Below are positions 16,351-25,877 of a stretch of DNA of 64,000 bases, piece after piece. Source of the DNA: Paraburkholderia bryophila (GTDB lineage Bacteria; Pseudomonadota; Gammaproteobacteria; Burkholderiales; Burkholderiaceae); NCBI RefSeq assembly GCF_003269035.1, contig NZ_QLTK01000010.1, positions 1 through 64,000 on the forward strand, in the 5' to 3' direction. Under the pieces are notes generated by a model. It was not told the DNA's origin, ran no database searches, and saw only the letters and a list, made by a program, of their open reading frames with translations. Within the stretch, counting starts at the first letter, position 1, and each line of letters starts with the position of its first letter. The position numbers and the translations under genes are program-made.

Positions 16351-17982
16351 CTATTCATGGCCTTCGGTCTTGATCCGCGCGCGCAGTTCGAACTTCTGAA
16401 TTTTCCCCGTCGACGTCTTCGGCAATTCGCCGAAGCGCACCGCTTTCGGCAATTTGAATCCCGCAAGAAATAGCCGGCAGTGCGCGATGATCTCTTCTTC
16501 GGTCGCCTGAGCGCCCTCCTTGAGTTCGACGAAGGCGCACGGCACCTCCCCCCATTTCGGATCGGCCATCGCCACCACGGCGGCAACCGAGACCGCAGGG
16601 TGGCGATACAGCGTGTCTTCGACCTCAATGCTCGAGATGTTCTCGCCCCCCGAAATGATGATGTCCTTGCTGCGATCGCGAATGCGGATATAGCCGTCAG
16701 GCATGCGCACACCGAGATCGCCGGTATGGAACCAGCCGCCGCGGAAGCTTGCCGCCGTGGCGCGTTCGTTCTTCAGATAGCCCTTCATGCAGATATTGCC
16801 GCGGAACATGATCTCACCGAGCGTTTCGCCGTCGGCGGGCACGAGCTCGTGCGTGTCCGGATCGAGCACCGTCACGGCCGATTGCAGGTGGTAGCGCACG
16901 CCTTGCCGCGCGTTCAACTCGGCGCGCGCGCCGTCGTCGAGTGCGTCCCACTCGGCCTGTTTCGCGCAGACGGCCGCCGGCCCATAGGTTTCGGTGAGCC
17001 CATACACGTGTGTCAGATCGAAGCCGATCTCCTTCATCTTCGCGATCACCGCCGGCGCTGGGGCCGCGCCCGCCACCATCGTCGACACGCGATGCGCGAT
17101 TCCCTCGCGCCATTCAGCCGGCGCATTCGCAAGCGCGCTCTGCACGATCGGCGCGCCGCAATAATGCGTGATACCTTCGCGGCGAATCAGCTCGAACACG
17201 GTCTTCGCGTCGAATCGGCGCAGACACACATTGACGCCCGCGCGCGCAGCAACGGTCCATGGAAAACACCAGCCGTTGCAATGGAAAAGCGGCAACGTCC
17301 ATAGGTAAACCGCGTGCCTGGGCATGTCCCATTCGAGGATATTGCTGAGCGCGTTCAGATAAGCGCCGCGATGGTGATAGACCACGCCTTTGGGATCGCC
17401 GGTCGTGCCCGACGTGTAGTTCAGCGCGATAGCATCCCACTCGTCGGCGGGCATCGTCCACGCGAAGGCGGGGTCGCCGGCTTGCAGGAACGCTTCGTAG
17501 TCGGTCGCGCGGATGAACTTCGCGGGGTCCGCCGGCATCGCGTCGGCCACGCTGATCACACGCAGCTCCGGGAACTCCAGCGCGGCGCGATGCGCGAATT
17601 CGCCGTATTCCGTATCGACGATCAACGCCTTCGCCTCGCCATGGCGCAGCATGAACAGGAGCGACGACACGTCGAGCCGCGTATTCAGCGTGTTGAGCAC
17701 GGCGCCGGCCATCGGCACGCCGAAGTGCGCTTCTATCATCGGAGGAATATTGGGCAGCAAGGCGGCCACGGTGTCGCCGCGCTCGATGCCGGCCTGCCGC
17801 AGCGCACTGGCCAGACGCCGCGCGCGCTCGTACGTCTCGCGCCAGTTGCGGCGAATCGCCCCATGGACGATAGCCAGCCGCTCACCGTAGACTTCGGCCG
17901 CGCGCACGATGAAATCGATCGGCGTCAGCGGGACATAATTGGCCTCACGCCGCTCGAGGCCTTCTTCGAACCTATGCTTCAT
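16351..17982 (-). CDS. AMP-dependent acyl-CoA synthetase
   Basis: Encodes 543 aa, normal for the ANL superfamily. The ATP-binding P-loop is YTSGTTGDPKGV, the adenylate-binding segment is HVYGLTETYGPA, the hinge motif is RIRDRSKDIIISGGENI, and the catalytic lysine lies in KTSTGKIQKFEL at the C-terminus. The style is that of medium-chain or aryl/alkyl-propionyl CoA ligases (DmdB-like), which make acyl-CoA from a carboxylic acid, ATP and CoA. The natural substrate is not visible. A Crp/Fnr regulator is divergent from it with a gap of about 160 nt from the regulator's preferred start and may control it. Confidence 0.9.
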   Translation of the reverse strand: MKHRFEEGLERREANYVPLTPIDFIVRAAEVYGERLAIVHGAIRRNWRETYERARRLASALRQAGIERGDTVAALLPNIPPMIEAHFGVPMAGAVLNTLNTRLDVSSLLFMLRHGEAKALIVDTEYGEFAHRAALEFPELRVISVADAMPADPAKFIRATDYEAFLQAGDPAFAWTMPADEWDAIALNYTSGTTGDPKGVVYHHRGAYLNALSNILEWDMPRHAVYLWTLPLFHCNGWCFPWTVAARAGVNVCLRRFDAKTVFELIRREGITHYCGAPIVQSALANAPAEWREGIAHRVSTMVAGAAPAPAVIAKMKEIGFDLTHVYGLTETYGPAAVCAKQAEWDALDDGARAELNARQGVRYHLQSAVTVLDPDTHELVPADGETLGEIMFRGNICMKGYLKNERATAASFRGGWFHTGDLGVRMPDGYIRIRDRSKDIIISGGENISSIEVEDTLYRHPAVSVAAVVAMADPKWGEVPCAFVELKEGAQATEEEIIAHCRLFLAGFKLPKAVRFGELPKTSTGKIQKFELRARIKTEGHE

Positions 17983-18140
17983 CGCTTCGTCTCCTGAGGC
18001 GCTGCCCGCGCCGTCGCTTATTCTGGTGGGTAAGCTAGCCTAGCAAGTGACATGGTGAACTGTCTGTCATTCAAATGACAGAGTGGTTCGCCCCAGCGTG
18101 TGCCGCCCGACTTCAGCCGAACCGCCATCCCAAACCGCTT

Positions 18141-18887
18141 ATGAACGACGCGCCGCTCCCCGCCTTGGTGGACACTCAGCCGCATCGGCCCGAACGGGTC
18201 GCGCGCGACGACCTGCCGCGCCTGTTTGCCACCTGTGCGTGGTTTCGGGCACTCGCCGCCGAGCATCAGGCAATGGTCCTCGCGAGCGCTCACGCGGAAC
18301 GTCTGGAGGGCGGCGCGTGGATCGCCCGCCGCCAGGAGCCGTCGGACTACTGGATCGGCGTGCATTCAGGCCTCATCAAGCTCGCCATCTACAACGCATC
18401 GGGGCGCAGTTGCACGCTGTCGGGCGTGCCGCCCGGCGGCTGGTTCGGCGAAGGTAGCGTGATCAAGCGCGAACTGCGCAAATACGACGTGGCGGCAATT
18501 CAACCCTCGCTCGTCATGTTCGTGCCGTCGGCGACGTTCCATGCGTTGCTGGAGTCGAGCCTGCCGTTCACCGGCTTCGTGATCCGGCAATTGAACAACC
18601 GGATGGGTGAGTTCATCGCGTCGATCCAGAACAGCCGTCTGCTCGACGTGGACGCGCGCGTCGCGCAATCGCTCGCACAATTGTTCAATCCCGATCTGTA
18701 TCCCGACACCGGCCGCACGCTCGCTATTTCGCAGGAAGAAGTCGGCCTGTTAGCGGGCGTATCGCGTCAGCGCATCAATCAGGCGCTACAAAACCTCGAA
18801 AAGCTGCAGATTTTGCGCCTCTCCTACAACCAGATCGACGTGCTCGATCTCGAGCGTCTGGGTGCATTCGGCCGCGAACAGATTTAA
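18141..18887 (+). CDS. Crp/Fnr-family transcriptional regulator
   Basis: Encodes 248 aa from the ATG at 18141; an in-frame ATG at 18075 would add 22 residues of no domain character. The N-terminal part is a cyclic-nucleotide-binding-type beta-barrel (WIGVHSGLIKLAIYNASGRS, GGWFGEGSVIKRE), and the C-terminal winged helix contains ISQEEVGLLAGVSRQRINQA. No Fnr-type N-terminal cysteine cluster is present, so oxygen sensing through Fe-S is unlikely. The effector is unknown. It is divergent from the acyl-CoA synthetase gene. Confidence 0.86.
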   Translation: MNDAPLPALVDTQPHRPERVARDDLPRLFATCAWFRALAAEHQAMVLASAHAERLEGGAWIARRQEPSDYWIGVHSGLIKLAIYNASGRSCTLSGVPPGGWFGEGSVIKRELRKYDVAAIQPSLVMFVPSATFHALLESSLPFTGFVIRQLNNRMGEFIASIQNSRLLDVDARVAQSLAQLFNPDLYPDTGRTLAISQEEVGLLAGVSRQRINQALQNLEKLQILRLSYNQIDVLDLERLGAFGREQI

Positions 18888-19077
18888 CGCCGAAAAGCCG
18901 CACAGCGTTTCATCGCCCTCTCCTTGAAACGGCCGCCCGCGCGCGGCCGTTTCGCTTACCTTCGCCTAAATTTTCAGCAGATGGATAAAGAAAGCGCGAC
19001 AGCCGCCGTTATGCGGACTATGCAGCGTAGATTGCAGCCGCCCCTATTCCGAGCCCAACGTAGCGCCGAAACCGATA

Positions 19078-20637
19078 ATGAACCGTCTGACACTGAAACA
19101 GAAACTGTGGGTGCCGTTGCTGTTGTGCTGGGTCGCGCTCCTGATCGTGACCGTTGTGAACGCGTTCGACGCACGTAACGCCCAGATGGACGCACGCCAG
19201 GCCGATCTGGCCGACGTCACCGATATGGCCGCGTCGGTCGTCGCGGATTACGCGAAGCAGGCCGACGCCGGTAAGCTCTCCGTCGACCAGGCCAAACAGC
19301 AGGCCATCGCCCGCGTCAACGCGCAGCGTTACGGCGCGTCCGGCTACGTGACGATCGTGCGCAGCGACTCGGTGATGATCGATCATCCGATGAGCCCGAA
19401 GCTGAACGGCAAGGACATGAGCGGCTTCCGCGACGCGAAGGGCAATGCGCTTTATCACGACATCGCGCAAGCGGGCGGATCAGCAGGCGGCGCAGGCTTT
19501 TTGCGTTACTGGTGGCCGAAACCCGGCGAAACGACGCCAAGCGAAAAGATCGGTTACGTGAAGCGTTTCACGCCCTGGGGCTGGGATTTCATCGCCGGTG
19601 CCTACATGGACGACATCCAGGCGCAGTTCTACGCGACGCTGGCCCGTTCGGCCGGCATGCTCGTCGTGCTGGGCGTGCTCGTCTCGTTCGTCGCTTCGCG
19701 CGTGGTGCGCAACGTGTCGCGCTCGATCGGCGGTGAACCGGTCACGGCCGCCGCGATCGCCATGCAGATCGCGCGCGGCGATCTCGCCACGAAAATCGAG
19801 TTGCACCGCGACGACACGTCGAGCCTGCTGTTCTCGCTGCGCGAAATGCGCGATCAACTGGCGGCCACCATCGCGCGCATCAAAACGTCGGCGGAGACGA
19901 TCACGATCGCGTCGAAGGAAATCGCCGCGGGCAACCTGGATCTGTCGAGCCGCACCGAGGAGCAGGCCGCTTCGTTGCAGCAAACCGCCGCCAGCATGGA
20001 TGAACTCACCAAGACCGTCACGCAGAATGCCGACAACGCGGCTACCGCGTCGGAACTGGCGACAGATGCGTCGAGCATCGCCGCGCGCGGCGGTGAGGTG
20101 GTCAACGACGTGGTGCAGAAAATGGCAGGCATCACCGATAGTTCGCGCAAGATCGGCGAGATCATCAGCGTGATCGAAGGCATTGCGTTTCAGACCAATA
20201 TTCTCGCGTTGAACGCGGCGGTCGAAGCCGCGCGCGCCGGCGAAGAAGGCCGCGGTTTCGCGGTGGTCGCCGGCGAGGTGCGCAATCTCGCGCAGCGCAG
20301 CGCAACGGCGGCCAAGGAGATCAAGGTGTTGATCGATCAATCGGTGGCGCAAGTCGGCGAAGGCTCGACGCTGGCCGGCCGGGCCGGTAGCACGATCGGC
20401 GAAGTGGTCGACGCGGTGCGCCGCGTGACGGCCATCATCAACGAGATTTCGGCGGCATCGAAGGAACAGAGCTCGGGCATCGGCGAAGTCAATCTCGCGA
20501 TCCGTCAGATGGACGACGTCACGCAACGCAACGCCGCGCTCGTCGAGCAGGCCGCGGCAGCGGCGGGTTCGCTCGATGAGCAGACTGAGCGCCTGCAACA
20601 TGCCGTTGCGGTGTTTAAGGTCGAGCAGCGCGCGTAG
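19078..20637 (+). CDS. methyl-accepting chemotaxis protein with periplasmic Cache domain
   Basis: Encodes 519 aa. A transmembrane helix at residues ~10-30 is followed by a periplasmic single-Cache domain ([34 protein letters not shown]), a second helix at ~185-208, a HAMP region, and a long cytoplasmic signalling coiled coil. The hairpin tip is intact ([38 protein letters not shown]), so it should couple to CheA/CheW. No C-terminal CheR/CheB-tethering pentapeptide is present. The Cache type is frequent in receptors for small organic acids, but the ligand is not known. A very strong terminator follows 31 nt later. Confidence 0.93.
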   Translation: MNRLTLKQKLWVPLLLCWVALLIVTVVNAFDARNAQMDARQADLADVTDMAASVVADYAKQADAGKLSVDQAKQQAIARVNAQRYGASGYVTIVRSDSVMIDHPMSPKLNGKDMSGFRDAKGNALYHDIAQAGGSAGGAGFLRYWWPKPGETTPSEKIGYVKRFTPWGWDFIAGAYMDDIQAQFYATLARSAGMLVVLGVLVSFVASRVVRNVSRSIGGEPVTAAAIAMQIARGDLATKIELHRDDTSSLLFSLREMRDQLAATIARIKTSAETITIASKEIAAGNLDLSSRTEEQAASLQQTAASMDELTKTVTQNADNAATASELATDASSIAARGGEVVNDVVQKMAGITDSSRKIGEIISVIEGIAFQTNILALNAAVEAARAGEEGRGFAVVAGEVRNLAQRSATAAKEIKVLIDQSVAQVGEGSTLAGRAGSTIGEVVDAVRRVTAIINEISAASKEQSSGIGEVNLAIRQMDDVTQRNAALVEQAAAAAGSLDEQTERLQHAVAVFKVEQRA

Positions 20638-20668
20638 CCGGATGGCTTGGTTGGGCGCGAGAAGTTTC

Positions 20669-20718
20669 AAAGATAAAGCCGTCACCGGGAATGAATGCCC
20701 GGTGACGGCTTTATCTTT
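20669..20718 (+). terminator. strong bidirectional intrinsic terminator
   Basis: A 21-bp inverted repeat (AAAGATAAAGCCGTCACCGG/G paired with its complement at 20698-20718) around an 8-nt loop, with an A-rich left and T-rich right flank. It ends the chemoreceptor transcript and probably works from the other strand as well. Confidence 0.85.
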
Positions 20719-20763
20719 TGAGGCCGCGATTATTTTGTTGGGTAATCGTTTCTCTCTGCGTTT

Positions 20764-21114
20764 TTACGCGGCTCGCACGTCGCTCCGTCGCGTGAGTGGC
20801 CGCTCGAGCATGGCGTCGCTGCCAAACAGCGTGAACGCGATATCGGCCAGCACACCTGACTTCTTCCAGCGCAGGTAATAACGATGCGCCGTCTGATACG
20901 GCGCGTAGCGCTCAGGCATCGCGCTCCACGGCGCGCGCGTGCGCAGCACCCACATCACGCTATTCATCACGCGACGAATGTCGATGCTGGGGCGGCCGCG
21001 CCGAGGCCCGTGCTCTTTCATTTCGGGCAGCAGCGGCACGATGCGGTGCCATTGCTCGTCCGTGAGATCGTGAACGGCCAGTGCGTGAGTCGAATTTGAA
21101 GCGAGAGTATTCAT
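20764..21114 (-). mobile_element. lone IS5-type transposase N-terminal (DUF4096) domain
   Basis: Encodes 116 aa matching the N-terminal DUF4096 domain of IS5/IS4-like transposases (LTDEQWHRIVPLLPE, GRPSIDIRRVMNSVMWVLRT, PWSAMPERYAPYQTAHRYYL). The catalytic DDE domain is missing: the frame ends at about one-third of a normal transposase, and no second frame with DDE motifs follows. It is either a relic or a co-opted DNA-binding protein, since free-standing DUF4096 proteins of this size are common in Burkholderia. No terminal inverted repeats were recognised. Confidence 0.7.
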
Positions 21115-21283
21115 GCAGTAGAAACGCGCCCGCAGCTCACCTGCTGGCGTCGCCGCGAAAATAAGGTAGATCGATAAGTAAATTTGAGACTAACGCAAGC
21201 ACGCGTTCGCGAAAGTTAATTCTTGTCAGACGAGCGTGAACAAATGTCAATAAACGCCACGATTTATTGCGCCAAAGAATTTT

Positions 21284-21448
21284 TGTAATCGCTATACGTT
21301 CGTGGCGCTGGCGGAATATGCGCTGTCTAAGCGCACCGAGGTGTACGGCACAATGGATTTCGACAAGGTGTCGGGGGCGGCGTCGGTTGGACTGCCGGGC
21401 AAGGACCATCAGACCGGCGTTGCGCTGGGTCTGCGGACGATTTTTTAA
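21284..21448 (+). pseudogene. C-terminal remnant of a trimeric porin
   Basis: In frame +, the sequence reads YTFVALAEYALSKRTEVYGT followed by MDFDKVSGAA and ends VALGLRTIF-stop. This is the last ~50 residues of a Burkholderia OmpC-type porin, including the terminal Phe of the last strand. No start, signal peptide or upstream strands are present. The lone transposase domain lies directly upstream, so an insertion or recombination event probably removed the rest of the gene. It is on the opposite strand from the intact porin next to it. Confidence 0.75.
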
Positions 21449-21546
21449 GGCGTCTGAATGAGGTGTGGGCTCACCCGAGCCTACTTAGCCCTTTTTGGGC
21501 GTTGGTGGGCGTTGTGGGGCGCCGTGCAGCCATATCGCGCGCCCAT

Positions 21547-21577
21547 AAAAAAAGGTGCCGCGAACGGCACCTTTTTC
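21547..21577 (-). terminator. intrinsic terminator of the porin gene
   Basis: AAAAAGGTGCCG / CGGCACCTTTTT, a 12-bp stem with a short CGAA-type loop, flanked by an A-run and a T-run. Read on the minus strand it lies 26 nt after the porin stop codon. Confidence 0.85.
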
Positions 21578-21602
21578 CACAACAACTAGCTTCTGCGGAA
21601 GC

Positions 21603-22736
21603 TTAGAAGCGGTGACGCAGACCGACCGTAGCAGCCGTCTGGTTCTTCGACGACGACGGCAGTTGCGAGTTGTCGCCGCTGTAGATCGAAGCGACACCGC
21701 CGTCGCCCATTGCGTGCTGGTACACGGCTTGAGCGTAGACGTCCGTACGACGCGACAGCGAGTAGTCAGCTTGCAAGCCGATCTGGTGGTAGCGAACCGA
21801 ATCCGAACCACCGTTGGCAGCAACGCCGTAGCCCTTGCCGTCGGTGAACGTGTACGCAACGCCCAGGCTCATAGCCGGCGTCAGGTTGTACTTGCCGTTG
21901 ACTTCGTAGTTGTTAGCGCGCAGCGACTGTGCACCACCGACGAAGTTGTCCGAACGCGATTGCGTCCATGCCAGACCCAGGGTAGCCGGGCCGAATGCGT
22001 ACGAACCAGCAACGCCGAATTCACGCTGACGGAAGCTGCCGACGTTGCCTGCCAGTGCGTTGACGTACGAACCATCCGACGCGCCGCCGTTACCTGCGCC
22101 CGGGTTGTTCTGCTGTGCGTAAGCAGCGCCCAGGTGCAGACCTTGCCACTGGTATGCAGCACCAACGCTGTATTCGCGGTTGTTTGCGAATGCGCCAGCC
22201 TGGTTCGAGAAGCCGTACGTGCCGCCGAACGTGAAGCCAGCGTAGTTAGCGCTCGAGTACTTGATCGAGTTGTTAACCGAGTAGCCGCCGTTCGTGCTCA
22301 GGTTGTCGTTGTTGAACGGGTGAGCGAAGTACGTACCGCCCCAGCTGCCCGTTGCCGTCAGCGGCGCCAGGTAGTCTTGCGCTGCGTCGTATTGACGACC
22401 CAGCGTAACCGTACCGAATTGCGCGCTCGACAGACCGACGAACGACTGACGGTTGAACATGCCGTTGTTGTTAGCGAACTTGCCGTTGTTGATGTTGAAG
22501 CCGCTTTCCAACGTGAAGATTGCCTTCAGACCGCCGCCCAGATCTTCCGAACCACGCAGACCGAACATGCTTTGGTTGATGCCACCGCTACCTGCCGAGT
22601 ACTTGGCGTTGTGGTTGACGTTGCTGGTGTACGTCAGGCCTGCGTCGAGCAAACCATACAGGGTCACGCTGCTTTGTGCGTGAGCGACGGATGCGAACGA
22701 TGCGGCAACCGCAACAACGATGAGACTCTTTTTCAT
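21603..22736 (-). CDS. trimeric outer-membrane porin, Gram-negative porin family (OmpC-like)
   Basis: Encodes 377 aa. It starts with a clean signal peptide (MKKSLIVVAVAASFASVAHA, cut after AHA) and continues as a 16-strand barrel beginning QSSVTLYGLLDAGL, with the GSEDLGGGLKAIFTLE segment typical of Burkholderia porins, and ends in the C-terminal Phe (TVGLRHRF) needed for outer-membrane insertion. It lets small hydrophilic solutes diffuse in. It is monocistronic, with a strong promoter-length gap upstream and an intrinsic terminator downstream. The region beyond its 5' side is the accessory island. Confidence 0.94.
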   Translation of the reverse strand: MKKSLIVVAVAASFASVAHAQSSVTLYGLLDAGLTYTSNVNHNAKYSAGSGGINQSMFGLRGSEDLGGGLKAIFTLESGFNINNGKFANNNGMFNRQSFVGLSSAQFGTVTLGRQYDAAQDYLAPLTATGSWGGTYFAHPFNNDNLSTNGGYSVNNSIKYSSANYAGFTFGGTYGFSNQAGAFANNREYSVGAAYQWQGLHLGAAYAQQNNPGAGNGGASDGSYVNALAGNVGSFRQREFGVAGSYAFGPATLGLAWTQSRSDNFVGGAQSLRANNYEVNGKYNLTPAMSLGVAYTFTDGKGYGVAANGGSDSVRYHQIGLQADYSLSRRTDVYAQAVYQHAMGDGGVASIYSGDNSQLPSSSKNQTAATVGLRHRF

Positions 22737-24529
22737 GCGTGGGACTCCTGTTCGATAAATTTACGCGGGGAGCGGGACTTGCCTCAGCAGCGCATGCATC
22801 GCATCCGCTACTGCCCGTGTTCGCCGAACCGTTTTCCGATCGGCAGCCGGGCACCCTTGAAACGAAGCGTGAGTGTAGGGGGCGACCCTGGTGGTAACGT
22901 CCGCAATTTACACAACATGATTTTTCAGAATCAGCAACAATCCGAACGTACCTGGCATTAAGTCGTTGTTTTTCCTGCATTTATCGCAACATCGCAGAGC
23001 CGTGACGCCTGCTCCAGACAGAAGTCATTTGCAATCTCTCAATATTAAAAGTTGCGCGTATGCAACAGCATTTAATACGCGTGACGTAATCGGGTCGGAT
23101 CCAATACCGATTAGCGCCGGCATATTGCTCGAAAATGAGGCAACGACAAAGTGGGTATTACAGAGGAGAGTAAATTTATTTTAGAAAGACGGGAACTTAA
23201 TCTGACTAATGCGGTCCCGCATTTAAATGTCAGTTATGCCGTGATATTTGACGTGCGTCATAAAACTTTTTACAACGGAAGTGGCTGCGAATTCAATTTG
23301 CGCAGTGCCAATGCGGCTGGGTAGCGCGAGAGTGACGGGGAGCCTGTGCCGTCCAAGAAAAAACCGCTCTTAGGCGGTCTGATCAGATCCTGCTGTGGTC
23401 AGGCACGTTCGTTTGGCACGGTGACAGCGCGCGTGTCCGGAGTGAAGCTTTCGGCACGGGCGTTGCCCGGAGGTGAGTTGCGGCGCCGGCCGCCGCGTGA
23501 CAAAGACCCGTGCTGAAAACGGACGGCAAACATCGAACGGCCTTCCGTCTTCATTTAACGGCGAAACAGCTCCAATTTTTACACGGAGTTTCCCTATTAC
23601 CGGCAACCCTTACCTTATGGCGTATCGAGTGACTGGCTGAGGGGCGACGGGTGCGGTTGTCTACCGGGCTCGCCTAGCGGCAGCATCGACCAGCGCGACC
23701 GTATTTCAGTGGCGGTCGAGTCGGCATGGCGGCATCTCGTCGGCCGATGAGTTCAGAAACGCCTCCAGTCCGAATAGCCACGCAAAGCAGAAAGTCGCGC
23801 GCGAGAGCACGGAAGTTCGACTGCGTGGCACGGCTTCCCCGCCGTCTTCCACGGACGAACCCAGCAAAGGTTGAGGCGAAGCGAATTCGGTAACGGTGTG
23901 GTCGGGTCGCATGATAGTTCTCGTTATGGGTACGGTCGTGACGCCGACACTGAGCAAACCATGTGCCACTTGGCAGGGACAGAATTCAGGACCGCACTTG
24001 GGCGAGCTTATCGGCCCGTCGCGGGTCAATCTGTGCGCTCGACCGCCAACGAGAAACCCTGAAACGTTAAGAAAGGACTGGTGTAGATATCCGATCGAAT
24101 CGATAGAGCCGATACGCGGTTGGAGTCGATTAACAGGAAATCGGCACACCGCCAAAAACCGGCCGGATTCCATACACCCGGAATCGGAATCCGAATTAAT
24201 CGCACAGCGAGGGCGGTATATGGCCGCATGCCGTTATTGATTTCAAGCCGTAAAAAACAAAAAAGGGTTTCGATGTGCCGTTACGCAAAAGTCGTCCCGA
24301 GATGCAAGCGTAACGTGTCCTCTGCCCTTGGACTTTTCCCGCTACGACACGCCGGCAACAAGCATAACTTGGCCAATCGGCCAGCAAGAAAGCATAAGTT
24401 GTCTAAAAGAAAATCTACCTGTGCAACAGCCCCATTTTTCGTTCGCACTGACACGTCACATCGGCGCTAGCATGGTTTTACGGTCGACAGACATCTCTCG
24501 GCCTTGCCGACGACAACCGGGGGACAGAC
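22737..24529. other. 1.8-kb gene-poor left edge of the island
   Basis: No gene with clear support. The first ~230 bp hold the porin promoter; 22960-23320 is AT-rich. A possible short protein of 68 aa on the minus strand (23706-23912) and several Arg-rich frames are present, but none shows a recognisable domain or convincing start site. A terminator-like hairpin lies at 23363. This looks like decayed DNA at an island border. Confidence 0.4.
23363..23378 (-). terminator. terminator-like hairpin (minus strand)
   Basis: Read on the minus strand, ACCGCC-TAAG-AGCGGT is followed by six T. It has only a 6-bp stem with one G-U type pair, so it is weak. It would shield the porin gene from transcription entering from the island. 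Confidence 0.4.
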
Positions 24530-24625
24530 ATGGAACTCAACGAGGTACGCGGAGAATCCTTCATTGATGCGATGGAGTCGGCCCTTGTCATCGGCAGCAC
24601 GTGCACCCGAATGACTGTCAAATGA
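24530..24625 (+). CDS. 31-aa microprotein ahead of TniB-like gene
   Basis: ATG preceded by GGGGGACAG. The protein begins MELNEVRGESFIDAMESALV and ends TRMTVK. Its TGA stop overlaps the ATG of the next short frame (ATGA), which suggests translational coupling. I do not recognise it; it may be the N-terminal stub of a truncated transposition gene. Confidence 0.3.
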   Translation: MELNEVRGESFIDAMESALVIGSTCTRMTVK

Positions 24626-24771
24626 GGAAACGCCTGGGGCGCAGACTCGCTCAGGGCCTCGCTCAGATTGTCAGGTTCGACAGTCCATCGCTGACTTCTC
24701 AACCGTACCTCGCTCGATCGTTGTGCGCGGACTATGCAGCACGCGAACAGGCAATGACGATAGATGGCTAG
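24622..24771 (+). CDS. 49-aa basic microprotein coupled to the preceding one
   Basis: Begins MRKRLGRRLAQGLAQIVRFD and ends AAREQAMTIDG. It overlaps the stop of the preceding frame by 4 nt and is followed 30 nt later by the TniB-like gene. The basic N-terminus could bind nucleic acid. No family recognised; real expression is uncertain. Confidence 0.3.
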   Translation: MRKRLGRRLAQGLAQIVRFDSPSLTSQPYLARSLCADYAAREQAMTIDG

Positions 24772-24801
24772 CCGAGCTCTCGTGAATTTTGAGGTGAAAT
24801 C

Positions 24802-25452
24802 ATGCAAAAGCGAACAGAGTTCTCCGCCGACTCGGTGAACGACGCCATAAGAGCGATTTCCGCGAGGCATACCGGGCACCCCGGTGACGACATCATTCTT
24901 TTGTGCGGGCGATCCGAATCTGCCAATGCGTCTCTCGCCAAACATATAGTTGACGCAGCGCTCAGAGAGGCCCACCAATTCGCGAAGGCAAGCCCAAGGG
25001 CAATCCCTGCAATCTATGTTGAGGCACCGCGAAGCGTTGAATACATTTCATTCTGGCACTATTTTTACGAGCAAATCCTGGCGCAACTCGGAAACTATCG
25101 CGAGCCACCAGAAGTGCAATATCAACTCCATTCGAGCACCGGCCGAATAATCCGTCCCCACAGAATACACAGAAATACACTTGTCGCCTTGCGAACTGCC
25201 GTCGAGATTGGGTTACGCGAACGACAAGTGCAATTTCTCGTTATCGACGAGGCTGCCCATATTCTTCACCAAACTTCGGGTAGTTGCAGCCTGGAAGTTC
25301 AGCTCGGCACCCTGAAATCTCTAGCCGATCTCTGCGGGACCCTGGTGGTGCTCGTCGGCTCGCTCGACTCGCGCCAACTTGTTTCTTTGTCCCCCCAGCT
25401 CGCCAGACGGACACATGTGCTTCATCTTGAAGCGAGGCCGCCTGTGACGTGA
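24802..25452 (+). CDS. TniB/TnsC-like AAA ATPase, truncated or degenerate
   Basis: Encodes 216 aa. Its Walker-B-type segment LVIDEAAHILHQ (residues ~150-161), followed by LGTLKSLADLCGTLVVLVGSL, is characteristic of TniB/TnsC transposition ATPases, which recruit the transposase to target DNA. The P-loop position reads LLCGRSESANASLAKHIV and lacks the GxxxxGK[ST] lysine, so ATP binding is probably impaired. Normal TniB/TnsC proteins are longer (300 aa or more), so the C-terminal lid and transposase contacts are missing here. GAGGTGAAATC before the ATG is a good ribosome-binding site. It is probably a remnant of a Tn7/Tn5053-like element; no transposase gene remains nearby. Confidence 0.55.
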   Translation: MQKRTEFSADSVNDAIRAISARHTGHPGDDIILLCGRSESANASLAKHIVDAALREAHQFAKASPRAIPAIYVEAPRSVEYISFWHYFYEQILAQLGNYREPPEVQYQLHSSTGRIIRPHRIHRNTLVALRTAVEIGLRERQVQFLVIDEAAHILHQTSGSCSLEVQLGTLKSLADLCGTLVVLVGSLDSRQLVSLSPQLARRTHVLHLEARPPVT

Positions 25453-25580
25453 AATGTGCCTTGCACTATAACCTGACGATCAACACCTGGGTCTATCCTG
25501 CAGCCTCCTGCAAATACCTCCCATGGCCCATGTTCAACGTGATGGATCAATGCCGCCGCGCATTTTTTACAGGATGCTAA

Positions 25581-25847
25581 ATGACAACGCCTGACGAGCG
25601 GACGAAGGCTGTGCTCGACACGCGAGATTTCCTGCGAATTCTCGCTACAGCGGGTCAAGTCGCCATCCCTGGCCTCTTCCAGTCTGTCGCCCAGGGCCTG
25701 CTAAGGCATTACCCGTTAGTGGTCGACCTTGCCGTTTCGGCTTCGGCGCTGCCAGGAATCTGGGCGGATCCGTGCCTCCACAGACGCGGTAAGCAGCAGC
25801 AATGGCAAGCGTCGAAATTTTCGCGCCGCCCCTCAGACCCCGATTGA
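25581..25847 (+). CDS. BPSL0761-family small protein
   Basis: Encodes 88 aa. The N-terminus MTTPDERTKAVLDTRDFLRI and the middle LLRHYPLVVDL match, from memory, the small Burkholderia BPSL0761 family, whose members begin MTTPxERTRAVxxTREFL and have LLRHYP. The C-terminal part (LPGIWADPCLHRRGKQQQWQ) is also family-like but then becomes basic and atypical, so the end may be altered. These proteins occur next to mobile DNA in Burkholderia. Role unknown. Confidence 0.55.
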   Translation: MTTPDERTKAVLDTRDFLRILATAGQVAIPGLFQSVAQGLLRHYPLVVDLAVSASALPGIWADPCLHRRGKQQQWQASKFSRRPSDPD

Positions 25848-25877
25848 CCGTCGCGCTTCTGGCAGGAGACAAAAAAC

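Noticed and set aside
19480..20685. 401-codon frame antisense to the chemoreceptor gene
   Set aside because: Arg/His-rich shadow of the chemoreceptor, no domain.
21555..22961. 468-codon frame antisense to the porin
   Set aside because: Val/Arg-rich mirror of the porin codons; the porin has a complete signal peptide and C-terminal Phe.
23706..24173. 155-codon minus-strand frame at the left island edge
   Set aside because: No ribosome-binding site, no domain, and competing frames on the other strand.
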